This document shows positions 22,244 to 34,880 of a stretch of DNA of 64,000 nucleotides, piece by piece. Source of the stretch: Nelumbo lutea (Eukaryota > Streptophyta > Magnoliopsida > Proteales > Nelumbonaceae). The notes beneath the pieces are model-generated. The model had not been told where the DNA came from, searched no databases, and saw only the letters and a list, made by a program, of their open reading frames with translations. Made by a program: the position numbers and the translations under genes. Location of the stretch: contig JAKGHH010000002.1 in NCBI GenBank assembly GCA_022828595.1, positions 84,040,076 through 84,104,075 on the forward strand, in the 5' to 3' direction. How positions within the stretch are numbered: the stretch's first letter is position 1; every line of letters starts with the position of its first letter.

Positions 22244-24271
22244 GCTTATCAGTAAATGAGAACATACTGATAAGCATTTTGTCGTGTTTTATTTGGGGTT
22301 TTGCGATGGGGCGATGAGGAAGAGAATCGTAGATGTTGTGGCATCCAAATCTTTTCACATTAGGTCTAGTAATTGCTCATGTTCTTGGTGGGATGCTTTG
22401 CGAATTTTGCGTGCGAAAAATTTTTGTTTGGGTATGTTTGATAGCCGCCCTGCTTATTGACAAGTAAGCATTGTGGTATTCAACTTAGTAATGTTCTTGG
22501 ATGGGAATTAAGAGTTTTCATTTTGTGATTCAGTCTCCCCGTCTTTCTGGCAAGGTGTCATGTTGACTTGTATTTGCTTTCTAGGTCATCAGAATTTTTT
22601 GAAGGTGTAAGCGATGGAAACATCATAAGAGAATTTTGTAAGGTATAACTCAATACTTTCTATATTTTAGCCCCCCTATTTCTTAATAGAAGTCATTGTA
22701 TCAAGAGACAAGTGAAATGAATAGTTGCCTACTTTAATTTTAACCCCCTATATATTGATAGAATGTCTTCTATCGAGAAACACTTAAGCTAGGTGGTGAC
22801 CGGATACGAAGCGAAGGCGAAGGATTTTATGGACCTCAAGGCATGTGGACAGAGCTTTAGAAAATATAGTTGATATGAAGAATGATTGGGCTTCCATGTG
22901 GACACTTGCAGTTACTCATTTTGTAAATCACGTTTGTTAAAGAGAATAGATGAAATTTTTGTCTTATGCTAATGTCCAAGTGCTTTGATTTATTTTGTGC
23001 TAGTGCCTTTATCGTAGTGCCAGTGGGCTATCGGCCTTGGCATATTACATTCGAGTTCTTACGCATAGCGAATTTAAATGTAAAAGAAAGTTTTCCCATT
23101 ATATCACAGCTCCATATGAAAGAGCCTTCACAATGACTTCTAAGAGAACTTCGTCACTCATATAGAATTTTTTATCTTGTAATAAAACCTTATCGCATAT
23201 TACTTTGTAGGAAAGAGTTTGAATCAAAGTTGTAGGTAATATGGTTTAGAAAGTCACGTGGTCTACGAATTTTTATCTCATCTTGTATCAGCGCAAATGT
23301 CGGATGGAAATCAAATCATTTAAATTTGGTTCTTTTGTGTATTCCATCACAAATAAGTACTTTAACTAAGTAATCTAGAAGTTAATCGTAATTGAGCACC
23401 ATTGCGAGTGTAATCAGACTTTAATTGTAAACTACTATAGAAAAGAAAAGTGTGTGTGCCCCGAACTTTGGAGGCTCAGCGCAAGTCTTAAACATCGTTG
23501 AGAAGAAAGAAAGCTTCAAGTGTCCACTAACATTGGAAGGGACTTGGCATGTTTTTAGGTAACACTGAAAATGATAGAATTCAAGTATTTTATAGTTGAG
23601 CGCCCATTGGACTTTATCGCAACCAAGTATTAGCACAAACATAGTGAACATTATCACAGGTCATTAGAGAAAAATAAACAATTTTGTTCCAACATTTGAG
23701 ATACTACTAGGTGCAAAGGAGATAACCCAAATAACGTTATAGTTGACCCAATATCTAAACATTATCAAGTGTGAAAGAATAACATATAGAAGTAACGAGC
23801 TGTGAGGTGAGTATTAAGGTCCATATTTGTAGAAAAAGGAAATTGAGCTATTTTGTAGGGAAATGCGGTTTTGCTACCCATACAAGGATTGGGGTTGTCG
23901 TGCCGTAAGAAGGTGAGGCCCTTCATGGATGATACAGTTGGGGTTCAGTCATTGTATAACTAATTAGCATAAGTTAGAGTTTCATCGTAACAATCTTTGG
24001 GAAGGCAACTAGCCCTAAGAGTTAATTATGAGCTTCAGACCTTAGTTGACTCTGTGATAAGGTTTTGATCGTCGCATGAGAAAACTACTTGATCGCTTTT
24101 AACGCAAGTAAGATATCAATAGTCAAATAAGGTGTTGCTGCCAACAAAGGATTATAGTTTATGCTGAGATGGTTTAACTTTGTTCTTACATAGATCGTTG
24201 CATTTGCAAGTAGGTAAAGCATTTGTATTCAAGAGATTAGAGAAAGATCATACTTGATGTCGCAAAAGTTT
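22244..24271. other. Non-coding interior of family B, 3' part
   Basis: Two kilobases with no reading frame above chance in any frame and no recognised motif. Presumed internal retroelement sequence. Confidence 0.45.
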
Positions 24272-24518
24272 CCCTGGGTATGCTAGGGAATGTGAGTGCA
24301 AACTTGGGGTTGCTAGGTGAAATGAGCACGCCTGGGGTTGTTAGGGCCTTCCCATGGTTGCCGAGGAATCTGGGTGTAAGCTTGGGGTTGCCAAGTGATA
24401 TGAGTGTGCCTGGGTTGCTAGGGCCTTCTCGGGGTTGCTGAGGAATCTGAGTGTAACCCTAGGGTTGCCAGGTAATATGAGCACAGCTGGGGTTGTCAGG
24501 GCCTTCTCGGGGTTGTCG
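24272..24518. repeat. 78-bp minisatellite, left block
   Basis: Roughly three repeats of a 78-bp unit, itself three ~26-bp subunits each starting GGGGTTGCC/TGCT. The subunits are of the type GGGGTTGCTAGG.GA.ATGAG, GGGGTTGTTAGGGCCTTCCC and GGTTGCCGAGGAATCTGGGT. Continues at 26034-26426. Confidence 0.85.
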
Positions 24519-26033
24519 GGGAATGGAGCAAGGATGGGGATGATTTTCCCCTAGCAAGGACGGGGATGGGAAAATTTCCATCCCTGTTAGCGGGAATGGG
24601 GCAGGGACGGGGAGAGCACTCCTCGCCCCGCGAGGACCCTAATCCCCGCTTTGTGGGATCCCCACTAATATATATGTATATATGTATGCATGCATTATAT
24701 ATGTAAATAAGTAAACAAACATCTATATATTAATATTTTTTAAAGTATGGTTGAATATGCTTGAATATTTTCTAATACGACTATAAATGTTAATTATTTT
24801 GTTTTTATTTTTTAAATAAAATTAAAAACAAAAACAAAATGGTTAGCATTATAAAGAATCACGGGGAATGGGGTTCCTCGTGGGGATGGGGATGGGGATA
24901 ACCTTGTCCCCATTAGTGGGGACAGGGACGGGGAGAGGCTCCTATTAGACAGTTTTATATGCCCTTAGCTTCAATCAAAATGATGTACTTTATGAGTTTA
25001 TTGTAAATTTATAAAAGTGCATATTTGATTCATGTTCCCTTGGTATGTTTCTGTGTAATACCCTTAAACTGGACACTTACTGAGACTCGTGTTAGTTTAG
25101 AATGTTCACAGCCAGTGGGGCGGTCTGGGGAGACCTGTCCTGACAAGGCTGACACTGTGGTGCCACCAAGTCGGTTGGGGTGTCTTGTCTTAGCTACCAG
25201 GGTGAGACCCTAGGCACTTGCAGTGTAGGATTAATTGAATTTTTGAATTGGACCATATTTCCAGTATTGCCCTGGACCTTGGGGATTGATGAGCAAAACT
25301 GGAAAGTTACACCCGACCCCTAGACTCGATTATGATACTGCACTAGGTGTCGGATTGGGCTGTCTTTGATATACCAATCAATGAGATCCTTAGCGGGGGT
25401 CAAAACCTAGGTATGTTGGGACAGTCTGAGATTACTAGATCCCTTTAAGTCTATAAAAGGAGAAGGGGGTGGCAGCCTTTAGACATGCAATCCACAAATC
25501 CTTGTCTTCAAAGCTGAGATTGATAGAAGAGAGAATTCTGCACCCTATAAATACTCTCTTGCTGCCTCCTTCCTATAGCCGCCTCTAGCAGTTCGATCTC
25601 CAGTTCTTGGGAGAAATCAAGATTTGATCTTGATACCAATCTTTTGGAGAAAAGATTGGTGGGAGTTGTATTCACAAGTCGTGCAGTTGATTCTTGCGAA
25701 GGGTCAAGTTCTTTTGGAAGAACACTGCTGATTCTGCTCCACCATGCACTGCGCCATCTTCAGTGGGAGCAGATTTTTTATCCTTCCTTGGGCGTAAACA
25801 CCTCCATTGAGAGATACTGCTTCTCCGTATCAGGTATTATCTCTCCCTACTCCTTTTGGTTCAAGAATGATCCTTGAAAATATGATTTTCTAAATAGGAA
25901 ATCCGATTCCCAGTTAAATGGAGAGAAAAATTTTTGAAATTCGCCCCCTTATTCCGCAATCTTTGGGCGTCCATGTGATGGATATCCTATCCCTTCAGCT
26001 CCCCATCCCCACCCCGCTCCGTTCCCATTCCTA
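24519..26033. mobile_element. GC-rich inverted-repeat element within the minisatellite, itself interrupted
   Basis: The left part starts GGGGAATGGAGCAAGGATGG, and the right part ends with the complement of GGAATGGGAACGGAGCGGGG. Both are rich in GGGGATGGGGA motifs around an AT core (24660-24860). It sits between minisatellite blocks and contains the solo LTR 24953-25997. Without that LTR it is about 465 bp. Class unknown; a non-autonomous DNA transposon is the simplest reading. Confidence 0.5.
24953..25997 (+). mobile_element. Family A solo LTR with TSD GCTCC
   Basis: Starts TATTAGACAGTTTTATATGC and ends TCCTATCCCTTCA. GCTCC stands immediately on both sides (24948-24952 and 25998-26002). It matches the 30113-31988 copy at both ends but lacks ~0.8 kb in the middle. 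A TATA motif, GTCTATAAAAGGAG, lies near 25453. No internal region is present, so it is a solo LTR left by LTR-LTR recombination. The other copies here show no coding either, so the superfamily is unassigned. Confidence 0.85.
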
Positions 26034-26426
26034 GGTTGCCAAAGCCTTTCCGGGGTTGCCAGGGAATCTAAGCGTGCTTGGGGATGCTAGGGCCTTCCCA
26101 AGGTTGTCGGGGGTGCGCCTGGGGTTGTCAGGGCCTTCCTGAGGTTGCCAAGGAATGTGAATGCAATTCTGGGGTTTCCAGGAGATAAGAGCGCATTAGG
26201 GGTTTCCAGGGCCTTCCCAAGGTTGCCGAGGAATTTGAGTGAATCCTGGGGTTGTTAGGAGATAAGAGCGCACCTTGGGTTGCCAAGGCCTTCTTGGGGT
26301 TGAGTGCAACCCCGGGGTTGTCAGGGAATTTGAGTGCAATCCTGGGGTTGCTAGGGAATTTAATGCAATCCAGGGGTTGCTAGGAGATAAGAGCACACCT
26401 GGGGTTGACAGGAGATAAGAGCACAA
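26034..26426. repeat. 78-bp minisatellite, right block
   Basis: Continuation of the repeat at 24272-24518, with subunits GGGGTTGTCAGGGCCTTCC, GGTTGCCGAGGAATTTGAGT and GGGGTTGCTAGGAGATAAGA. Units are more scrambled near the right end. A 76-codon minus-strand frame across it simply translates the repeat. Confidence 0.85.
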
Positions 26427-27899
26427 CAGTTATATCATATTATTGAGAACATATCAGTGTATTATAACTTCATTGCAAGACTCAAAATACATTGCATGAT
26501 ATATAATGAATGCTTAAAAACTTATTTCAAAATTTGTTAGCCTATCTCAAAGTTATATTTTTACAGTAAAAGAATGACCACACATTTGAGAAACAATGGT
26601 AAAATTTCGGATCTAAATGATAACATATTTTACATATCTTACAAAATGACATTGAAAGCATGCATTTGAATGGAAAAACCTTACTGGAATAGTGTTTTGT
26701 GATAAAAGTGTGCTTTTAGGAAATAACTCTTTGACTTAAAATACCATTACTTGAAATACCGTTTTCAAATAACATACTTTGAGGGTTATTTGGAAAACAA
26801 TCTCTTAGTTAGAAAACCCAAGGATTGTTTTTGTAGAGCCTAAATTATGGGCAGTAGTGCTATCTTATTAGTTTTGATTTGATTACGGTGAATGTTGAAG
26901 CCCAGGGTTAAAGGAATGGTTTCAAAATTCAAAATGTGCAGGCACATTAGATACCTTAAGGTGCGAACATGTTCCATACTTTACTTTAACAAAACAAAAT
27001 TGATAATTTCTAACAATAATTTCCGTTTATTGAAAACAAAAAAGAATAAAGAACATAAACTACACTAACCTGATCAATTGAATTGATCGTTTGAATTTTG
27101 GATTGGTCAAAGTTTGGTTTGGGCAAATTATCAATAGCAATTGAAACACTAAATACCCGCAAATAACAATATTGGACCGTAAAAAACTGTGACAATTATT
27201 AAATCAACAACTATAATGACAATTCTAAAGCTAATCAATCACGGCCTATACCATATAGTTCAACATCCAAGGAAAATCAGCATGGATTGTGGCTGCTAAT
27301 AACCAAGAACAGGTCAATTTCAATTGTCAATATCATCTGGAAATCCTATTATAATGCATGTGTAGAACGACCTTAAGAAAGCCTTATTTCTTCAGTAAAA
27401 CAGGAGAAAGGGAGTCAGAATTCAGTTAATTCCATTCTGAACTCCACAATGACTTGGCCTAGAAAAACAATCTGAGTTCAAAAACATAAATTGAAGATGG
27501 TAATGGGATATCATTTTTACCTTCTTGTTTTTTTATTTTATTTTTTATTTTTGAAAGTTGCAACTTGAAACCAGAAAGTTTCTTGGAAAGCCAACAAGCT
27601 TCGATAATGCAAGGCTCCCCTCTCCAAAATATTTTCAAGTTCTAGATTCAAATCATAATTAGAAACTGGAAATGTGTGTGAAGACCATAAACTGACAATT
27701 CTCATTTCATACCAACTCAGAGGGGGTTGGAATCAATCTGCCCCACTGCGTTGACAATGGGTCTCGAATGAAGAAATCATGCAAGATACTAATGAAGGCA
27801 GGTTCATATAGCATTATGGGACGTGGCTACAATTGCATTGAATGAAGAATGCTCAGCAATTCTCTTCAACAAACTGCCTCAACAATTCCTTGCACCATG
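26427..27899. other. Non-coding interior, unassigned
   Basis: AT-rich sequence without supported genes. Short frames (27010-27195 minus) have no similarity I recognise. Confidence 0.45.
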
Positions 27900-28707
27900 T
27901 GTCCAAATGGGTGGAAGCCATGGCTTAAACCACAAATGACTCTAGAAGAGTAGTCCAATTCCTTAAAAAGTTATTCACTAGATTCGACACACCACATGTC
28001 TTAATTAGTGATAAGAGAACTCATTTCTGCAACACCCAATTTGAGCGGCTGATGCAAAAATATGGTGTCATGCATAAATTGACAACATCATATCACCCTC
28101 AAACAAGTAGCCAAATTGAATTAGCTAATAGAGAATTAAAAAGAATTTTGGAGAATACGGTAGACTCTTCAAGAAAGAACTGTCTTTCAAGTTAGATGAT
28201 GCATTGTGGGCATATAGGTCTGCATACAAAACACCTATTGGCATGTCCCCATATAGGTTGGGTTTTGGCAAACCATGTCATTTACCCGTTGAACTTGAGC
28301 ATAAAGCATATTGGTCCATGAAGTTATTGAATTTTGATTTGCAGGCCACAGGTGCATAGAGACGGATACAACTAAATGAAATGGAAGAATTCAGACTTGC
28401 AACTTATGAGAATGCCAAGATATATAAGGAAGGAATCAAACGATGGCATGACAAGAATTTCTTGAGGCGTGACATTCAGGTAGAACATCAAGTACTATTA
28501 TACAATTCATGCCTCCGGTTGTTCCCAAGTAAACTAAAATCGAGGTGGTCCGAGCCTTTCACCATATCGCAAATTTTCCCTCACAGAGTTGTAGATATTA
28601 TGCACCCAACACAAGGCATGTTTAAGGTCAATGGTCAGCGCCTCAAACCATATATAGTAGATGGAGCATTGCCTGCCCCATCAACTGAATACCTAGATGA
28701 TCATTGA
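27900..28707 (+). pseudogene. Athila-type integrase, C-terminal half
   Basis: Frames read VSKWVEAMA then stop, RRVVQFLKKLFTRFDTPHVL, ISDKRTHFC (DxG.HF region with G changed), YGVMHKLTTSYHPQTSSQIE, and a final open stretch starting MEEFRLATYENAKIYKEGIK (28381) with QVLLYNSCLRLFPSKLKSRW and VNGQRLKPY before the stop. These match the Athila integrase core and its C-terminal region. There are frameshifts near 28160 and 28380. Confidence 0.8.
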
Positions 28708-29970
28708 TCACACCGGAATGTCAAGCACTAGACAGAAAACAAGCACTTATTGGGAGGCAACCCAATGTCGATAAGTAGTTTTCTTTTTTTTTTCCGTATC
28801 ATTATAGTTCTTTCTTTTTCTGATTTTAGGGTTTTACTTTCATTACCCATAGTTGCTTTTCATTCTCTCCTCCCAGTTCCTTTTGCTCCTTAGCAGCTAG
28901 ATGGTCCATGACAAAGGAACCACTTCAGATTTCCAAAAGCTTTTCACGGAAGTTCTCTCAATCCCCTCACATGCTTGAATTCTTACTTTCCACATTGCTA
29001 AACCATTTTCGGGCTCTATTCATATGAACATTGAGGACAATGTTTATAATAAGTGTGGGTGAGACTATAGTTATGCACCCGCATACATAAATACATTGAT
29101 AGGCCGCATAAATTGGTAAGCTCCTCAAAATTAGTTGTTGTCTATAAAGTGAATTCACAAGAGAGAACATGATGGAGTTTGAGGAAAACTACTTGTAAGC
29201 ATTATAACTTGTTTCTATGACATTCAATTTTATCACAATATATGAGGGTTAGGAAGCCAAATAGGATTTTCACCATGGGCAACACTAATTCTATTCAGGT
29301 GTATAGTTGTACTTGATTGAAATTTTATTGAACACTTGAGCATTTGGTGAACATCACGAACTGTCAATGCATGAATACATTATCCTTGGACAAAGTTCGA
29401 ACTACTCCGCTGTCATTAATTGAATAGTAAAACTAGCGGTTCATGATATGAGTTCAGTCCCAACCCCGCTAGTTCAAGTTGAATAGTAAAATTAGCAAAC
29501 TTGGAATATGAGTAATGTCTATCTGCCTCTAGCCTGTGACCTTTATAAGACGGAGCATAAAATGCACTCACAGTAATATATATATATATATAATAATGTA
29601 CTCTTTTGGGGACGACTAAGGTGCAAGGGGGCCAAAATATAATTGGATACTCAATTTAGTGCATTGACAGGAGTTAAGATCAAGCTCGAGATGATGGTTA
29701 GTCATGGTGGTCAAGGAGCTAATATACACTGAATGGAATTGAGTGTTGGAGCATGAAAAATCTCATGTTCTTATCATCCATCGTTCTTGTGTATGTGGTA
29801 AGAGTAGCTTATCATGGGGATGAGTTATAATACTTATGTATGATCTTTGATCACTTAACGCATTCTCATCCCAGAATTCATGCAATAGGTAGGAGTAATT
29901 TGGGGGAATGGCCAGTTTATGATTATTATCTTTGCTTGAGGGCAAGCAAAAGCTTCAATGTTGGGGTATT
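28708..29970 (+). other. Athila non-coding 3' region
   Basis: The usual long untranslated stretch between pol and the 3' LTR in degenerate Athila elements. Contains a TA microsatellite (29577-29592). Ends in the purine-rich TTCAATGTTGGGGTATT next to the LTR start. Confidence 0.6.
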
Positions 29971-32900
29971 TGATGTGTGTGCATGCTACACATTGAATTT
30001 ATTGTCACATAAATAGTTTTTATGATAAATCATAATGGTTCTTGCTCTAATTGAGATGAATTTCAGGAAAACAGGAGTTTGGGGTTAATAGAGCATGAAG
30101 ACATGGTGATATTGTTAGACATTGTATACCCTTAGCTCCAATCAAAATGATGTATCTTATGACATTTAATATAAATGAATAAAGTGCATATTTGATTCAT
30201 GTTATTGTGGTGTGTTTCTGTGTAATACCCTTAAACTAGACACTTATGAGACTCGTGTTAGTTTAGAATGTTCATAGCCATTGGATAATTCTGGAGAGAT
30301 TCATCCAGCCAAGGCTGACACTAGTGTGCCGCCAAGTGTTGGGGTAGTCTATCTCAGCTACCAGGGTGAGACCCGAGGTACATGCAGTGTAGGTTTACTT
30401 GAAACCCTGAACAACCAGATTTCCAGTATTGCCCTGGACCTTGGAAATTGATGGGCAAAACTGAAAAGTTACACCTGACCCCTAGACTCAATTATGATAC
30501 TGCACTAGGTGTCGGATTGGGTTGTCTTTGATATGTCAATCAGTGAGATCCTTAGAGGGGGTCAAAACATGGGTATATTGGGACAGTTCGAGAATTCATC
30601 TGAGTGGGTGATCATAGTGACAGGAGCAGCCCATTTGTCGGAAAAATGTAATAATCAGGGATGCACTCTCTCTGATGGAAACCAAGACTGTCAACAGCCG
30701 ATTTCAATCGTTGAAATTTTTTTTGCAAAATATATTTATATACGGATATACATATATATATTATGATTTCAAAATGTTTGCAAAAAGGTTTTAATTCCCA
30801 TAATCCATGTGAGTAAAGAGTACACCATTGTTCCTTGTAGCCGAGGGAGAGGTCCTCTCTTGTCGGGCAGTATTTGATCATTATGAGATGAGAGGTTAAG
30901 TGTAAGACCATTGAGGATAATACATGATGGGCTAATCTTGCATCTGTCCACAGTCCCTGGGTTTTTATAAGGTGGCTTGGCCCAGGGACAACTTAGTGTA
31001 AGTGTTGGGCCCATTAAGAGCCCATGTGATGGGCTTAGGGGGTTCCACTGTCCATAACAGTGTATTCGGCCAGGCCTTGTAACAAAGGTTGGGCCGAACT
31101 TATCTGGTTGTTGTGTAAATCATTATTTGGGTACCATATCATACAAAGAAGCCCAACTGGGCAGTAGTTTGGAAGGCCATTGAGCACATAAGACTTATTG
31201 GGCCTAAATCCCATTTCGAACTGGTGTTATCCTATCCACTCAGAGAATCTAGATCCAAACAGAGATTTGGATCTGAAAACCTCCTAATGAGATTAGGAGA
31301 GAGCTGATCTAATCTGCAGATAAGATAGGGACTTATCCTTATCACTTAAAGAAAGTCCAAATTCAAATAAGGATTTGAATCAAGAAACTTCTAATGAGAT
31401 TAAGAGCTGATCTTTTTAAGTCTATAAAAAGAGGAGGGGGCAAACCATTCAACCCATCCAATCCCAGAGATCATATCTCATATCACATAGAGAGAAGACA
31501 ACAACAGTGTGACTGCGCCATTTTATCCCTGCATTCTCCTCTAGTTGCCGCCATACTGCCAATTCGATCTCCAGTTTTGTAGGAGCGATCAAGAATAGTT
31601 CTTGATATCAGTCTTTGGAGAAAGGATTATCTGAAGTTGTGCTCACAGCATCTATCGAATTCTTGCTGAAGGATTCGGTTCTTGGGAAGAACACTGTTGA
31701 TTCTGCTCCACCCTACACTGTGTCATATTCAGTGGGAGTAGTCTTTGGAGAATTCTTTGGGCGTGAACACCTTCATTGGAGGATATTGTTTCTTCATATC
31801 AGGTATATCCCTCTCCTACCTTTTGGTTCCAGATCTGGTTCAGTTCTTGGTTCAAGATTGATCATTGAAAATGCAAATTTTCTAAAACAGGGAATGTGAT
31901 TCCCAAGTGGGAGAGAGAAATTTTTGAAATTCCGCCCTAGCTTCCTACAAGGTTCGGCCATCCATATGATGGATCTCTCATCCCTTTAAATATTGCTAAA
32001 AATGAGAAATTTGACATAAGAGAATAGAGGCACAGCCGCAGCTTGTTGGGAGGCGGCTAACTTTAGCAGAGTTCGAAGGGAAGTAGGACTCTCACCCTAA
32101 AGTTGGAAGAAAAAGTATAAAAGGAAAAGAAAAAGAAATTCTAGGGTCCAACCCCTTGACACAAGAACCAGAGGAGAAGTGTTGGGAAAAGGATTATAAG
32201 GCTGCCGAAGGAGAATTGGAGAGGAAATCGAAAATTCATGCAGAGGTTTTAGGTTGTCTTCCTCTTTCTTTCCGCGAATTCAGTAACCCAGGTTCAACTA
32301 GGGTTTTCTTTTGTTCGAATCTTTCATTCTTTCTACCATGTGAACCATGATTGATGTTATTTCAAATCTGTGATTAATCTTTTAAGTTAATCCAATTGAT
32401 AGTGATTCAGTATTGGGATTTCTTGATTTGGGTTTTCGATAGTAAGAATAGATTCGGTTGATCTGTTCTTGTTTCTTGGATTACTTATATTGTTTGAAAA
32501 AGGGTTTAGGTAATCGGACCAACTGATCAAGGAAACATGTTGAATGTATCTTAGAGATAATTTGCATGATTCGTTTGGCATCCATTCAACAATAATTGAT
32601 TTCCTTCGATTTTCTTGTCTTTAATGCATCTACAGTAATTAAATTCTTGATAGAGATATAATGGTTGTTACTCATGGATAGATTGGCATGTGTTTGAAAG
32701 AGGATGTTCATAACAATTAGGAAATCGCCAACCCATAACTGAAATCAACTTCAGTTAGATAGCTTAATGATATAACTGCTGAACCGATTCTGCAAGCATC
32801 TTTGTGAAGCATTTTCTCTAATTGATTAAGGTGGTTTAATTTGAGAATAACTAGGATGGTTCGTTAATTAGGAAGTAAATCTTTAATTTTTGAATTGTCA

Positions 32901-33022
32901 GATAACATAAGGCAGATTTAGTACTAGTAGTTGTTGGATTAATCCTCATAGGAACAATACTCTACTCATTAGTATATTACTTGGTTGGTTAGTGCATTTG
33001 CTAGTGTAGTCGTAGTGCATCA
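29971..33022 (+). repeat. Athila 3' LTR split by a family A solo LTR
   Basis: Starts TGATGTGTGTGCATGCTACA after the polypurine-like tract and ends CTAGTGTAGTCGTAGTGCA-TCA. Without the nested family A LTR (30113-31988) it is about 1.18 kb. Its ends match, inverted, the solo LTR at 20541-21985. Confidence 0.7.
30113..31988 (+). mobile_element. Family A solo LTR, longest copy
   Basis: Begins TGTTAGACATTGTATACCC and ends CTCTCATCCCTTTA. Flanks are GATAT on the left and AATAT on the right, a 4/5 match for a 5-bp target duplication. Internal features shared with other copies are AGACTCGTGTTAGTTTAGAA, CAGTATTGCCCTGGACCTTG, AACACTGTTGATTCTGCTCC and a TATA motif AGTCTATAAAAAGAG near 31420. At 1876 bp it is the reference copy for this family in the window. 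Confidence 0.8.
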
Positions 33023-34130
33023 GTAATGCTAGCAGAATGGGCCCTCTCTTTTTTTTAACTTGAAAAAAAAAGCACTAAAGCAAACTTGAGCATAAAACCG
33101 AAACCATCTTATTTCATTTGGAAAACTACAGCAAAAGAGAAAGAAGAATACAAGCAGCTATAATTAGCTTATATCCAAGCTCAAAACATGATCAGGAAGC
33201 TAATATAAATTGGTTTATAAGCTCAGAATGAAATTAATTTTTCCTGTATCTAAGCACTGAAGCAGGAAAGAAACAGAAAAAAAAAAAGTCAAAGGCCACC
33301 AGATACGGGAACAAAATCTTTCACAGTCAGCCTTCTCGGTCAGAAAAACATCCCAAAAGCCCTATAAACAGTCATAACATCATGCTAAATTGACCATCCA
33401 GCACTAATTATTGTCGATACCAGTTAGCAGGGCAAACTTACACCGAAAGCCAATACAAGCCAGGTTCATATTTAATCCAATACAAGAACATATTCAAACG
33501 ATCTCTCTTAGCTTAGCCCGGGTTGGTTTCATTAAGAGATTCAAATACAGTCCAGCTTCATGAGTAAATTCCCATTTAGTTAAAATGATCCCCAGAAAAG
33601 AACCTTTGGCCTCTGTCATGAATTTTCACCCAACCTATCAGCATAATGATAACCAAAATTTGAAAACTCCAAAATACCAAGTCAGTGTTACCTCCAATAT
33701 TATTTTAAAGAAAGCCCAGAAATACAGAAAACACTCCCACCTAGCAAAACTTCAGTGAATATCTGGAATCAGTCTAGCATCCTACAAAGGTAAAGAAACA
33801 GCAGGGAAGGAACCTAAAGCTTGAAAGCCTCAAGCTCCAATTTGATTAAATCCAAATAATATTATAGACTTCGAGCAGACAAATTGGAATTACTTTTATT
33901 ATTGTCTTTCAAGCCAAAACAAATTACCACTCAGCACTTAACACTTATAGTAGTTGAAATCACTAAATTACCAATTGATGACTGAAATCGATTGCTACAT
34001 CTGAAACTAGTGAAGGAAATGGCATTCACACTGTTCTCATACTCCCCGGTGGAGTCACAAACCTGTGAGCACCAGAAGGTAGCCCACTTCTTGGCTGAAG
34101 TGTTGGATCCGCTACCCATCATTGAAAAAG
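33023..34130. other. Unassigned non-coding interior of family B
   Basis: No gene supported. The minus-strand frame 33931-34122 includes SAKKWATFWCSQVCDS, which shares the spacing AKK......SQ with the last exon of ECHIDNA (AKKQFQQFASQ). This is too weak to call. Confidence 0.35.
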
Positions 34131-34139
34131 CTTGGGAGT

Positions 34140-34280
34140 GATGAGTCTCTTGAGTTTGAAATTTAGAAAACAGTTTTCATTTTGATATGTAGTGACTCCA
34201 ACACCTAGGAAAGGCTATCTAGGTATGTTGGGGAAGAGAGAGGGAAGGTGTTAGGCACCCCTCTACCTTTTCTATGTACA
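34140..34280. repeat. Short retroelement-like segment (GTTAGGCACCCCTCT type)
   Basis: Contains GTAGTGACTCCAACACC and GGAAGGTGTTAGGCACCCCT. A related arrangement occurs at 38040-38200 (GAGTCACCACTCATTT, AGTGACTCCATCC, GGTGTTAGGCACCCCTC). These words are common in plant Gypsy LTR/leader regions. Its boundaries are unclear. Confidence 0.4.
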
Positions 34281-34489
34281 TGCCAATTCCCAAGTTTTAC
34301 ACTAGGCAAGAGACTAAGCTCCAACCCTAAGTTAATCATCAAGGAATTATAAATTAAATTAATGGACTTCACAGAAAGCCAATACCAGACTCTTAGAATA
34401 CTTCAAAGTAGGTTCACCTGTGAAGGAACCTCCCAGTTCTATATATTAGCCACAGGAATAGACTAAAAACCACTAAAACGTCAAAGAGA

Positions 34490-34666
34490 AAAAAAAAAAT
34501 TCAAGTGCATACCAATTGGCAAAGAACTTGTTTTGTACAGTGCTGTAACTCAAGAGTATACCAATGGGGTCGGCGCCCTGTACTTGGGTGTTTCACAATT
34601 CTATTTTTGTTTAATTATCTTTAATAAAAGTATCTGTTTCCTATAAAAAAATTAAAAAAAAAATCT
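34490..34666 (+). mobile_element. LINE/SINE-like 3' end
   Basis: T-rich stretch TTTTTGTTTAATTATCTTT, then AATAAAAG..CTGTTTCCTATAAAAAAA and an A-rich tail, typical of the 3' end of a non-LTR element. No coding part remains. Confidence 0.35.
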
Positions 34667-34880
34667 AGTGGCTTAATAAGGTTCGTAATATAACTAACAA
34701 TCCACCTTCAGAATTCGTACAATAAAAGCACAATGAGTATCAAGCTTCAAGCTGAGTTAGGCCCAGTTAATCTCCATGGTCCATGGTGGGATCCATTGAA
34801 GGTTCAGTCCTAATCCAAGTAATCATGCCCATGTAATGCAACAGTGCATGCATATCGACTTCTGAGAAAGTTAAAATGGT

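Larger units (their letters stand above)
27900..33022 (+). mobile_element. 5'-truncated Athila-type Gypsy element
   Basis: Retains the integrase C-terminal half (27900-28707), the long non-coding 3' region typical of Athila (CTTATTGGGAGGCAACCCAA near 28746; TTGAGGGCAAGCAAAAGCTT near 29936), a purine-rich TGTTGGGGTATT and a 3' LTR at 29971-33022. Everything 5' of the integrase is missing. It lies in plus orientation inside the minus-oriented family B element, so it is a separate, later insertion or translocated piece. Confidence 0.75.

Noticed and set aside
26196..26426. Pro/Leu/Thr-rich repeated protein
   Set aside because: It is the reverse translation of the 78-bp minisatellite.
24272..26426. 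CRISPR-like array
   Set aside because: Regular repeats, but the units are contiguous without unique spacers, diverged, and in a plant nuclear setting. It is a minisatellite.
33931..34122. Possible last exon of the ECHIDNA fragment (AKK......SQ)
   Set aside because: Only five identities at matching spacing, and the sequence after SQ diverges completely. Kept only as a hint.
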